Positions 14,032 through 25,462 of a DNA stretch of 64,000 nucleotides are shown here, in pieces. Below the pieces are notes generated by a model. It was given only the letters and a program-made list of their open reading frames with translations. It was not told the DNA's origin and searched no databases. A program made the translations under genes and the position numbers. Source of the stretch: Echiichthys vipera. Taxonomy: Eukaryota; Chordata; Actinopteri; Perciformes; Trachinidae. How positions within the stretch are numbered: position 1 is the first letter of the stretch; each line of letters starts with the position of its first letter. Location: positions 24,281,906 through 24,345,905 of the forward strand of contig OY829665.1 in the NCBI GenBank assembly GCA_963691815.1. The letters run 5' to 3'.

Positions 14032-14861
14032 AGACACCATTTTTTTTTTCAGCTGGAAAAGTCCATCTGAAAAGCCCAGCTGGGAGCACTCGATATTGGC
14101 TTTTCTGCCGATATCCAATATTCCGATATTGTCCAACCCTTAATTTCCGATACCGATATCACCCGATACCGATATATGCAGCCTTTTCACACCAAAATTC
14201 ATCACATATCACCTATTATGGAATTAACACATTATGCCTAATTTTATGTGATGCATAGGTGTACACTGATGGCATAGTTCACTCACTGCGCAGAGGGATT
14301 CAAAACAACTACAGAAACACAAAACGAACACAAAGAGATGCTTAACAACTGCAAAGAGACACAAAACAAACACAAAGAGATGCCAAACGACTATAAAAAA
14401 TGCAAAACCACAAGGAGACGCAAAAAAACCACATAGACGCAAAACTGCTATAAAGAGACAAAAAACAACTATAAAGAGATGCAAAACTACAAGGAGACGC
14501 AAAACTACAAGGAGACGCAAAACTACTATAAAGAGACACAAAACAACTATAAAGAGATGCAAAACTACAAGGAGACACAAAACAACCACAGAGACTCAAA
14601 ACTACTATAAAGAGACACAAAACAACTATAAAGAGATGCAAAACAACCACAGAGACGCGAAACTACTATAAAGAGACACAAAACAACTATAAAGAGATGC
14701 AAAACACAAAGAGACACAAAACAACTATAAAGACATCCAAAGTGCCTACAACAGTGCATAATAACCACAAACACACAAAACATCTAGAAAGTGACATAAA
14801 ACACAAGTACCACAGTCTTATGGAACTGTAATACTGATGGAATTGCTGGGGTACTCTTTTA

Positions 14862-16333
14862 AAAGTTGCATTTGGATCAAAGTCAAGTTAAATTTAATTT
14901 ATATAGTTTTAAGTGCAGTAAACATAGGAATGACAAGAGAGTAAAGAAAAATGCAAGAAGAGGAAATTTAAAAAGGTAACCAGTGGAAACTAAGCGCTGG
15001 CACTGAAAAGAGACACACTTTAAAAGGGACTTAAAAATAATAAGAAACTGTGCTGTACGGATGTGGTATGGATGTGGTTCCTGAGTCTGGAGGTTGACAC
15101 AGCAGAGGCTCTGCCCCCCCTCATTGTTAGCGTGGTCCATGGGAAGCCAGTGGAGCGATGCGAGGTCCGGGGTGATGTGATCGTGCTTTTTTGTACGGGT
15201 GAGGAGTCGGGCGGCTGAATTCTGAACCAACTGCAGGCGGGGGAGCTGTGATTGATCAATGCCAGTGTAGAGAGCGTTGCAGTAGTCCAGTTGAGATGTA
15301 ATGAAGGCATGGATGACTCTCACTAAGAGCGCAATCACACTGTCCGTCCGTACCATGCCCCGGGCTTTAGGGTACTTGTCCCCCGCTAGGCCCCCTTTGT
15401 ACTCACACTACCTGGGCCTCGGCGAATGCTTCTTGCTGCCTATACGTCATCACGCGGTAACACGTCACACTCATTGATCAACGTCATCGCGATTCGTCGT
15501 TTTGTTTACAAATCTTTCCATAGACCTCAGAGTTTTTGTGCGTCTTGTCCGACTGTTTTTGAATATTTTCATCCAACCAAATCTGCAGTAAACACTCGAC
15601 CTCCGCATCACACCAACGTGAACCTTTCGCCGCCATTGTTTTAAATGTCCGCGCATGGTCCCTCCTTCTTTTTTTCTATGTCCGAACAGGCACACATAAA
15701 AGGTCGTTAGAGCCGCCGCAGGCCTCGTGCTCATACACGTGCGCACGCTTGTGCTTGCACACGTGCAAACGCGCTCTACAAAAGCCCACCTCTCCCATAC
15801 GGTCCGTGGCCGGCAAGCTGGCCGCAGCTAGGTGCGGTACGGTTGCACTCACACTGGTCAAACGAACTAGGCTTTACCTGTAAAACCTGTTTGGGCACAG
15901 TGCGGATGAACAGTGTGAGTGCACCCTAAATCACTCTGAGGCGGGTAGGATTTGATCTTAGCTACGGTTCTCAGGTGGGAAAAGCTTTTCCTAACTACTG
16001 CACCAACCTGCTGCTTGAACTTAAAGGCACTGTCAAAAATGCCGCCCAAATTTCTGACAGAAGGCCTGATGTTAGGGTCCACAGGGCCCAGGGCATCGGT
16101 GGGGAAGGTCGGAGACGTTTTTCCAAAAACAATGGACTCAGTCTTCCCTCTCATTAAGGTTGAGGAAGTTTGCCCCCATCCATGCTTTGACGTCAGCAAG
16201 ACCGTCAAGCAATGGATGGAGAGCAGCCTGCCCATCAAACTTAAGGGGGAGATACAGCTGGACATCGTCAGCAAAGCAGTGGAACGAGAGGTTATGTTTG
16301 TCCAGGATTTCCACTCGTGGTAAAATGACCACA
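14862..16333 (-). mobile_element. L2-type LINE relic, duplicated copy
   Basis: Same relic as at 11894-13365, offset by 2,968 bp. It carries the same frame breaks and the same nested Harbinger element (15327-15926). Confidence 0.8.
15327..15926 (-). mobile_element. Harbinger-like element, duplicated copy
   Basis: Same as 12359-12958, offset by 2,968 bp, with the same TAA flanks. It arose by duplication of the segment, not by a new insertion. Confidence 0.8.
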
Positions 16334-17063
16334 AAGATCGAATCTGATCAAAGTCTAGGTTGTGATAATAAGGACGCTGGTTGTTTTGAGAGAAATGGTT
16401 TCATATATAAAAATCTGTGTTATGGCACATGAATAATAATGGATCGATTGTATTTGTATCTGCAGATTTCTATCCATTTTTTTAACAATGTGATTATAGC
16501 TGTTAAGATTTCAACAGACCTGAGTACTGTATGAAGTGTTTGTTTTTATATTTCCGTATCAGTAGTGACTGTGTGGTATCTACGGGCTCTCTTTGTGCTC
16601 AGTATGCATTGTTGCTTTCATGCATGACTGACTCGTGGATGGGAATGATTTAATGTATTCAGCAGCAGATATTGAGAATATGCACAGACGGATGCTTTTG
16701 AAGTGGCACAAGACATCCAAGCCCTAGAGACTGTGAATAATGACAACCACAGGCCTGCTGTCAAAACCATGAACACACACGGTCTGTAGTAGCTTCATGC
16801 TGCAGGTGAAACCCTGACAGTGTCGTCTCTCAGTTGGCTGGTGATTGCAGCGTTTGCTTTTCTGTCTGTCTGCTCGGTCTGTCTCTGAGGACACAAACAT
16901 ACACTGTGATGTGAATCTGCAGGGACTTGAAGCCAGGCCACAAAGCCCGTCAGTCAAGCTCCGTGACCGTGGAGTCCACACACACACACACACACACACA
17001 GACACCATTTTTTTTTTCAGCTGGAAAAGTCCATCTGAAAAGCCCAGCTGGGAGCACTCGATA

Positions 17064-18156
17064 TTGGCTTTTCTGCCGATATCCAATATTCCGATATTGT
17101 CCAACCCTTAATTTCCGATACCGATATCACCCGATACCGATATATGCAGCCTTTTCACACCAAAATTCATCACATATCACCTATTATGGAATTAACACAT
17201 TATGCCTAATTTTATGTGATGCCCCACTGGATGCATACATAAATGCAACATGGCTTTTCAAATGTAAACACAGTCTGTACAAAATAAGTTATTGAAAAAA
17301 GCGCCATTCATTTATTTGTTTGTGTTTTTAGAGAGAATATTTTGCCTCAAACAACACTACAGACAACATCACAACAAGGAAGATGCATAGCTTCAGTCCA
17401 GAGTAGTAAACAAACATAGTCCTCTTTTTCCAGACTGAGTAACCGGCCGTAACTTGGCAAATAATACAATCAATAAATTAGCAGTTAAGCTCAACATGCT
17501 AACCTGTATTGGATCTAACGGATACAGCACCAGAAATTACCTTCTCGACGTGACAGTAAACAATGCTGTGCAATTCGGGTAAGCACTGGTCTGAGAAATA
17601 CTTGCGACTGGGCGTTATACAGACATAACAGGGCTCGAGGAACTCCACACGTTTGGTGAATCCGGCATCTTGAAAGATAGAAAAAGTTTTTTTCTCGGTG
17701 TCGGCTGTTGCTTCTTTCCATCACTTTGCTGCACAGATGTAGCTTATCACTCCCCATGAATCTTCTTGAGGTGGGTGATCAAATTTGATGTTCTAAAGGA
17801 AGACGCCTTGTTTCCTCCTCTCATAACTAACGCCTTGCAGTCATTGCAAAGCGCACATTTACTGTTAGTAGATGACACTTGGAAATACTTCCAAACCACG
17901 GACATCTCATGCACCGGGAGAGCTGAAGCTTGTTAGCCACGGTTAGCACCCTACGAGTGAAGCGTGTTGTTGTTGTTATACGTCATCAAGCACGCGCCTG
18001 TAAACGGCCCGTGTTGCATTCAGATACACTCGGAAATGCTGAAGCCTACAGAACTAACATCGGATGTAAAAACCCGATACCGATAATTCCCGATATTACA
18101 TTTTTAACTCAATATCGGCCGATAATATCGGTGGGCCGATATTATCGGACATCCCC
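17064..18156. mobile_element. hAT-like repeat with ATCGG-rich ends
   Basis: Both ends are rich in CCGATATC/ATATCGG motifs, as in a common fish non-autonomous hAT family; the right end reads CCGATATTATCGGACATCCC. The octamer ACTCGATA occurs at 17056-17063 and again at 18157-18164, which would be an 8-bp target duplication. The left end (TTGGCTTTTCTGCC) does not mirror the right end well, so the left terminus may be eroded or the octamer coincidental. No transposase recognised. Confidence 0.5.
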
Positions 18157-18164
18157 ACTCGATA

Positions 18165-18655
18165 GTGCTTCAGAGGTGCAGGTTTTTGTCAGCATCTGTG
18201 GTAACGTGACAAGCAAGCAAACATTAGTTTAACATTCATTAATTTGATTATGTCTGTCTCTGATTTACCTTTGTATGGGTGAAATATGCTGTTTTGAGAA
18301 CAATTTCTAAGAAGAGTTTAGTGATTTCCAAGTATGTTTTATATTTAAGCAATAGCTTAAACCGTGATATAAACCCAACATATCATGGCCTGAAGTGAGC
18401 CATAGCTTTTATAAAAAAAAGTATGGTAATATTAAAGTGATGGACATATTCCAATTTTAACTGTTACTATTGACAAAAGTCACCATAAAGCGTTGTTCTT
18501 TCAAAGTAATAGGTCCTCCTGGCTGGCGTTTGGAATATACTATATTGATTTAACTTTGCCTGTTGCCTCCATGTTAGCTTAACCGAGCATAGCCCAGCGT
18601 TAGCGTAACTTGTAGACATCATGAAGCTTCTCAAACTGAATAAATACGACACAAA
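18165..18655. other. Non-coding, nothing recognised
   Basis: AT-rich spacer between the hAT-like repeat and the foldback element. Confidence 0.4.
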
Positions 18656-19604
18656 TTAACACTGAACTGCTTTGCTAGCTCAATCCTGTTATAACTAAGA
18701 TATCTGCAGTGGAAAAAAAACATTTCTGTGGAGAGATTTAGCTACTACGGCTGTGAACATGTAGGATTAGCTTTAGCTAAAGATAGCACCACGTGTCAAT
18801 GACATACCGGCACAGCTTATCGACATCTCCAATAACCGAGAGCGTTGTTAGAAATAAGGATAACCAATCAATTTATACATATTTTGTAAGAAATAGGACT
18901 ACCCAGTCACTTCATAAATATGTGTGAAGTTTAAGTTGAAGTCCCTACAATGTATTCAAAGACGAAAGCGGAGTGATATAGAATTGGACGCCATAGCTGT
19001 AATAAAGAGGAATAATATCACGGCTAACAAACAATCAGATTACTTGATTGGAGCCATCTGTTTATAATGAAACACTTAACATAGATACATTGCAAGTAAC
19101 AGTAGAGTAGCTTGTAAGCCGTTGATGGTGGCCGTTTAATTCTAGCCATTTATGGTAGCTTTTGAGCTGTTGATGGTTAGCAAGCAAGCTGTTTTGGACT
19201 TTTTTATTGATCAACTGGCTGACTGTAGTTGACTGCTGTTTACCTGGTAGACCCATAGTGAACTAAATTCTCCAAGCATTGATTTTCATGTTGATGTTCG
19301 TCCGATAGAGACATGTACTGTATAATCCATTGTTATTGTTGAGCTGAGCTGATGAGTTAAATAACCTGTAGTATGTGACGGTTGGTCTTTGTGGTATTTG
19401 TCTGTCCACTGTGATTTACATCACATATTTATTTAGTGATTGGTTATCCTTTTTTCTTACAACGCTCTCTGTTATTGGAAATGTCACGGTGGTAACACTA
19501 CATGTTCACGGATGTATTAGCTAAATCTGTCCACAGAAAAAATAAAGTGTTCAGCAGATATCTTAGTTATAACAGGATTGAGCTATCAATGCAGTTTAGT
19601 GTTT
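18656..19604. mobile_element. Foldback-type element with about 200-bp inverted arms
   Basis: The left arm (about 18656-18875) and right arm (about 19420-19604) are inverted copies. GCTCAATCCTGTTATAACTA on the left faces TTAGTTATAACAGGATTGAG on the right, and ACCAATCA faces TGATTGGT. The centre (about 18880-19420) has no recognisable coding. A truncated Harbinger copy begins right at its right edge. Confidence 0.7.
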
Positions 19605-19605
19605 A

Positions 19606-20024
19606 GTGTACGAGCACGAGGCCTGCAGCGGCTCTGACGTCATTTTAGGTGCGCCTGGTCGGACATAAAAAATAAAATAAAAAGACGGACCATGCGCGGA
19701 CATTTAAAACAATGGCGGCGAAAGGTTCACGTTGGTGTGATGTGGAGGTGGAGTATTTACTGCAGATTTGGTCGATGAAAATATTCAAAAACAGTCGACA
19801 AGACGCACAAAAACTCAGAGGTCTATGGAAAGATTTGGAAACAAAACCACGCATCGCGATGACGTCAATCAATGCGTGTGACGTGTTACGACGTGATGAC
19901 GTATAGGCAGCAACAAGCATTTGCATTTGGCAGTGTGAGTACAAATGGGCTGGCCAGCGGGGGGAGAGGGAGGGGGGGACAAGTACCCTAAAGCCTCGGG
20001 CACGGTACGGACGGACAGTGCGAG
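19606..20024 (+). mobile_element. Harbinger-like element, 5'-truncated (copy 3)
   Basis: It begins inside the family sequence at GTACGAGCACGAG, carries the Myb/SANT-like segment (frames around 19730-19800 with WCDVEVEYLLQIWS) and ends with GGACAGTGCGAG. It lies directly against copy 4 in opposite orientation. Confidence 0.7.
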
Positions 20025-20628
20025 GGTCTGCTCACACTGTCCTCCCAGACCACGACCCGGACTTTAGGGTACTTGTCCCCCCTCCCTCTCCCCCCCGCGC
20101 CCCAGCCTCGTTTGTACTCACACTACCTGGGCCTCGGCCAATGCTTCTTGCTTTCCATACGCCATCAAGCCGTAACACGTCACACGCATTGATCGCGTGT
20201 GTGTGGCTTTGTTTACAAATCTTTCCATAGACCTCGGAGTTTTTGTGCGTCTTGTCCACTGTTTTTGAATATTTTCATCCGACCAAATCTGCAGTAAACA
20301 CTCCACCTCCGCACCACACCAACGTGAACCTTTCACCACCATTGTTGTTGTTGTTAAATGTCCACGCATGGTCCGTCCTTCTATTTACATGTCCGAACAG
20401 GCGGACATAACGCTACTGCCGTAGGGCTCGTGCTCGTACACGTGCGCACGCTCGTGCTCCTACATGTGCAAACGGCTCCGCTAAAGCCCACCTCTTTCAA
20501 GCGGGCCGTGGACGGTCCGCTGGCCGCAGTTGAGCGCGGAGCGGGTGCACTCACATGGCTTAAAGGTACTAGGCTTTAGCTGAAAAAACGGTTTTGGCCG
20601 CGGCCAAAAGGACAGTGTGATCACGCCC
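20025..20628 (-). mobile_element. Harbinger-like element, near full length (copy 4)
   Basis: Inverted relative to copy 3. The left end is GGTCTGCTCACACTGTCC and the right end GACAGTGTGATCACGCCC. On the - strand a Myb/SANT-like segment spans two frames: SRWCGAEVECLLQIWSDENI in one and DKTHKNSEVYGKICKQ in the next. Copies 3 and 4 form a tail-to-tail inverted pair centred near 20025. Confidence 0.75.
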
Positions 20629-23600
20629 TGAGTGCGCCTTTAGTGTCTGGAGCCAACATATGATTAGTTCCTCTGAGTTTTCTATTTTGTGTGTGCGTGC
20701 GTGTGTGCGTGCGTTTGTGCGTGTTAGTGCATTTTCATACTGGTGCATCTGTATTCACCTGGGGCCAATTGCATGTAATTAGAGGTGCATTAAGTGATTT
20801 GTGGCTCTAATGATGCATTGTGTGTCATATAATACCCCACCCCTGACTCTCGGGGGGGCCCCTCCTGCAGGTTGGAGCTGGCTGTATGGGTGTCTATTGA
20901 TGGAAATTACCTCATTATTCTTATGATTGTCAGCAGAAGTACAGAGGGAGGGGGTGAAGAAAGCTAATTTTGCATCAAAACTGTTATGGTTCAGCCTGAG
21001 AGAGGATGGAACCAACTGCTGTGGCAAACAGAGAATGTACAAAAACAACATAACATGGACAGAAAAGTCCAAATCCAGAATTTCTACAAAAGCAAGCTTT
21101 AATAGTAAAAGATAAAAATTTCTTTATTCTTCATTAATTATGCCAATTTTTTGTTATTGCCAAAGTAATCAACTGAAAATGTAGAATATTATCTGGTTCC
21201 AGGTAGAGCTGAAATGATTCACTGTTTTGCTGATCACTCATTTTTTAAGCAGAAAAAGTGAAAAATTGCCAAACATTCCCTGATTGCTGCTTCTCAAATG
21301 AGTCCATTTGCTGCTTAATCCCAGTATATGGCTGTGGATATGTCAACAACCTAGGATACCTTGGATTTTTAGATTCTGTGATGGGTATTTTCATTTGACA
21401 TTTTATAGACTATGAATATTAATACAAATAAACAGGTTTGTGTTATGTGCACTTGTCAATTGAGGACAACCCTTATGATGGTCATTTTTCAGAAGAAATA
21501 TTCCCTTTCTTGTTCTGCAAATATAATGAGCATTGTTGGTGGGAGCCTGTAATTGTTGTTCATAGGATAAATAAAGATCTTGTACCTTCACGTTACACCC
21601 AATCCTTCATAGTTGTACTGATTACAACTCTTTTTTACAATGACTGGGTGTTAGTGTCAGACCCTGTGGATCAATGAATTCACCCTTTAAGGTGTAATCA
21701 GCATCAGGCGAGGGTTGAAGTGGAAAGCAGAAAATCAGCAGAGGACCTGGAGTGTGAGCCTGTCAGAGAATAGCAGAAAAAGAGGCAGGTAGAGACAGAG
21801 CTCACTCACACTCCCAGGCTTCATTGATCTGTTGCTGCTGAGCTCTTGCACAGCTGCTGCTTTGTAATTCAATTTATGAGACAGCAGTGAAGCCCAATCA
21901 GCCCTCACACTCTTAACAAACTCTTTTAATGGCTGAGCTGCTCTTGGCGGCTGTGTTGGCAGTCTCCCGTGGCAACCAGGCACTTACACCTTGATGAGGG
22001 GAAAGGGGAGGAGTTGAGGAACGAGGAAACACTTACTCCTCACTCAGCTTTGATCATTGAAAAAAAAGGTTAAGGAGGTAAAAAGGCATTTCACTATTCA
22101 AGAAATAAAACAGGCTGTGATGAAGATTAAGGATGTGATGATTTTTCCTGAAACTGCACGACTTTAGTATCGTTTTGGCCGACCATCCACACGTAGCTGC
22201 TGTTATCGGAGCCTGAAAACAGGATCTTTTGAAACCAGGTCCCAGAGTGGGACGATTTGAAAATGCCCCCATGTGGCGTTGTTGCCTCGACGTCAAAACC
22301 ACATATTTTGTGAAACGATGCCATCATCGCCCCACCTCCGACCTCTTAGCCAACAACATTAGTGTTGCTGCGTGAGAGGAGAGAGACAGACCCAAAGACT
22401 GTTTACTGAACTGGACTCTGAGCCACATGCAATGGAATGAATGAGGCCGACCACAGATTTCTCCCTTTTCCCTGATGCTCTGAATAAGACGCTAAATTGG
22501 TCACTAGACACTTTTTATAAATCCAGTTCTAAGAAGGTGTGAAAAGTCTCTAAATGTAGTGAGAAAGTGGCGTCTGTGATTGCTTTTGGACGGGGAAGGG
22601 GCTCACAGCAGCCCCTTCCGCTCGGTGAGGACACTAACTGCAGAGTGATCGGTGCATCAGAGTCCAAAACAGCACAAAAGTCTCAACTTACACCTGAAAC
22701 AGTGGACACATTTCTCTCTAGGATGGAGGAGGATTTGGGAAGTCTCCAGATTTGGAGAGAAACTCTCTGGTGTTTTTTTTTCTCCAGAGCGTCTCCCCGT
22801 CTCTTCTTCTCCTTGTTGGTGTATTTCTGTGGCAGTTACAGTGCCACATCCAGGCCTGGCATGTGTACTACAGTGTTTTAAGTCGGTTTCAATGGTTTTC
22901 TGTGGACGCAGGTATTTCTTGAGTCGAGGCCGTGTGGACGGAAAACTTTATAAGAACGACAGGGGAAAAAAAAGGTAATTCTCTTACCTGTGGACCAGTG
23001 GTGATTGTCACCAAAAAAAAGAAAAAAAGTGGTGAAATATGTACTGCTGTGTGTACATTTCATTGACTAAATGTGCGCTAGAAAGCGCTCATCTTAAGTT
23101 CAGAATCAGCTCCTTATCACAGGTAACCGGAGCAACTTCCTTCTCAATCATCCCCACAACGCCACAGCGCTTTTCACAGTCGGACGCTCAGCTTCTACTG
23201 ACTTTAATGGGGAAGCATAGAGCGGATTGTTCCACTGCAGCCATTGGACGCTCAGTGTCTCTGGGGGTCTATGGGACAGTGGGCTGGCCCGGACGCTCGG
23301 CTTCTGCATGATGATTGGATGAGCTGTCTGAGGCGGAATCCTTTTTTGATTGACAGCTAAATGAGCGAATCAGCGATCTTGAAGAATAAACATCCAGCGG
23401 AGCATTTTCCAAGTTTTTCATTCCGTTGTTCTGAACTGACCCCGAGACTTTACCGATCCCCAGCGACTTTGTCTTTGTTAAAAATGACTAGTGTTGTTTG
23501 GCGACTCTGTTCTGTCACTCTGCCGTTTCTTTCCCCAACGAGCAGCGCAGCAGCCCCAGCTGGGCCATGGCCGTTTAAGCAGCGTAGCTCTGCTGCCATT

Positions 23601-23640
23601 GAGAGGACACTGTTCAAGTCCCTGGAAAAGATACCTAGTT
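20629..23640. other. Non-coding, no exon recognised
   Basis: Nothing classifiable with confidence. The stretch 23040-23640 (with two GGACGCTCAG-type motifs) could be an upstream part of the hAT-like copy B, but no terminus was found. Confidence 0.4.
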
Positions 23641-24467
23641 GGTCAAAGACAAAAAAACTTAAAGGAATCATGGTTTTCCTGTGTTTCCATTGCAGCGTTG
23701 TTGCCTGAATGTTCTGTTCTTACCGTGCCAGTCGGTGTTTAATCAGGCAATTTAATGGTTAGGTTCGTATTAAAGGTCAATCCCCACATGGATAAATTAA
23801 TCAGTGTTAAAAGGTGTTACAAATCACCAGACAGAAGGATCACAATTATACAAGCAATAATCAGAGCCACAATGCAAGCTCAGTTTAAATCAGTGTATTG
23901 CACAATGAGCCACACTCAGCATCAGAAAATGTCTTTTAAATAATTGTCCAAAAGGTCCAAATAATGTTCTCTGACAGAAACAGAACAAAGTTAAATCAAA
24001 AATCACTTTATGGTTTCAAGCAGAATTTCAGTTTGTTTAATTCTGTTTTAGTTGTTTATTGTAGGACTGAATCATCTTCTCAAACTAAACAATAAAGCAT
24101 CTCTAATAAGTTTCAGTTTCGTTTTTACCGTTAGGAGTGGAGCGTCTTCCCAAACAATTTAACAAAAGATCTTTAAACAAGTCAATCTCCAACGCTGTTT
24201 GATTTTTCTGAGAATTATAGAAACTCAACCATGTAGAGATAGAATTTACATGCTGTTGTGAATGAATGTTTAGTTTGTGTACTAAAAGGACAATGTAAAT
24301 AGCTGTTCTACATGAAAGGGATCCTTAAATGACTCTTGTTGGGATCTGACGCTATGCAGAAAATACAATTCAGTAAAATTAACTTGACGTTTAATGGGGA
24401 CGGGTGTTCCGTTGGGGGGGGGGGGGGGGTGCAGCGCCTCCCTAATATAATGATAGAGGAAACACTG
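23641..24467 (+). mobile_element. hAT-like non-autonomous element, copy B
   Basis: Shares long stretches with copies A (8.8 kb) and C (34.25 kb): AGACAAAAAAACTTAAAGG, the segment around ATTGCACAATGAGCCACAC, and GGATCCTTAAATGA. It ends in GAGGAAACACTG, complementary in pattern to the CAGTGTTTCCCC start of copy A. The left end is not determined. A G run lies at 24414-24429. Confidence 0.6.
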
Positions 24468-25454
24468 GTTATACATTGCGGCACTTTCTTTGGTCCTCAG
24501 CCATACACACACCAAGTGTTAGGTCAATAGAATTAATGGTTGTTGAGAAAATCAGAGGACAGACGGACAAATAGAGACTCATCCATCTTAGTTACATAAA
24601 GCCTTGCCAATTATGTTCTTGTGTTTTAGCTTTAATTCAGAGTTTTACAGTGATTATGTTTGAGATATAGAATCTGAATTAGCAGGTAGGATTGAACCAC
24701 ACAAACAACTTCACAAAAAACAATACAAACAGACAAAACATCATCAACATCAGAGTTGAAGCTACATGGATGAGGTCACAGTCTGGTGGAACAGACTCCA
24801 TCGTAAAAACAAAACAAGAACAAACATCAGGTTAAATGGAATGGTGAACCCAGAGAGTAAAATCATTGTGGGAATTGAGAGTAATGAGTGTATTATGAAT
24901 AAATATGAATCTGGCTGAAAACCGTCAATCCTCTACATCAATACAGAGTCCCAGGGGGTTTGGGATCAGCACTGACTCACCATTGTAATTGCCTTTTTTC
25001 CTGTATGAGCTGCAGAGGGAAGATCCTGCTCTGATAGCACATTTGTGCTTCTCTGCTTTCTTGCGAAATTGACCTCAGTGCTATGAAGAAGCCTATTCAT
25101 TCGAGGCACTCAGTGGTTTGTCTACACCATGTATGATGCTGTTGGAACGTGGCTTTTCTCGGCTACAAGTAACTGCATCTATAGAGTAAAAAACGGAGTC
25201 CAAGAATTACTCCAAAACATAAGGCATTATGGGTGTAAGGGGGCAGGTGTAGCCAGAGAGGGAATGTCATAGTTACTGAAGCCTCAGTAACTATAAGTCC
25301 ACTAACTGGACTGATGCTCATACTTATTTATTAATGGTAACTAGATTTAATCCCTGTGCAGCTATAAGAACATCAGAGCAACACAAGATGCAACTTAGAT
25401 GTTAGTGACATTCACGCAAAATCAATAATCAACTTAACCATAGTGGGGTTTATG
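24468..25454. other. Non-coding, nothing recognised
   Basis: No exon, repeat family or RNA gene recognised in this stretch. Confidence 0.4.
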
Positions 25455-25462
25455 CAGCAGAC

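Larger units (their letters stand above)
11288..14255. repeat. Tandem duplication, copy 1 (2,968-bp unit)
   Basis: This stretch is repeated directly at 14256-17222 with a constant offset of 2,968 bp; I found no difference in the parts I compared. The unit contains a CAAAAC-type minisatellite, an L2-type LINE relic on the - strand with a Harbinger element nested in it, unique sequence with a short CA tract, and the first part of a hAT-like repeat. The junction falls inside that hAT-like repeat: TGATGCA then TAGGTGTACACTG at 14255/14256. Confidence 0.95.
14256..17222. repeat. Tandem duplication, copy 2
   Basis: Second copy of the unit at 11288-14255, including all internal elements: minisatellite 14303-14783, L2 relic about 14862-16333, Harbinger 15327-15926, CA tract 16977-16999. 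Matching stops at 17223, after GATGC, where this copy continues into the rest of the hAT-like repeat. Copy 2 therefore carries the continuous ancestral right edge, while copy 1 ends within it. Confidence 0.95.

Noticed and set aside
23361..23708. 115-residue frame (MSESAILKNKHPAEHF...) as a host gene
   Set aside because: It runs into hAT-like copy B and has no known domain; more likely transposon-derived or random.
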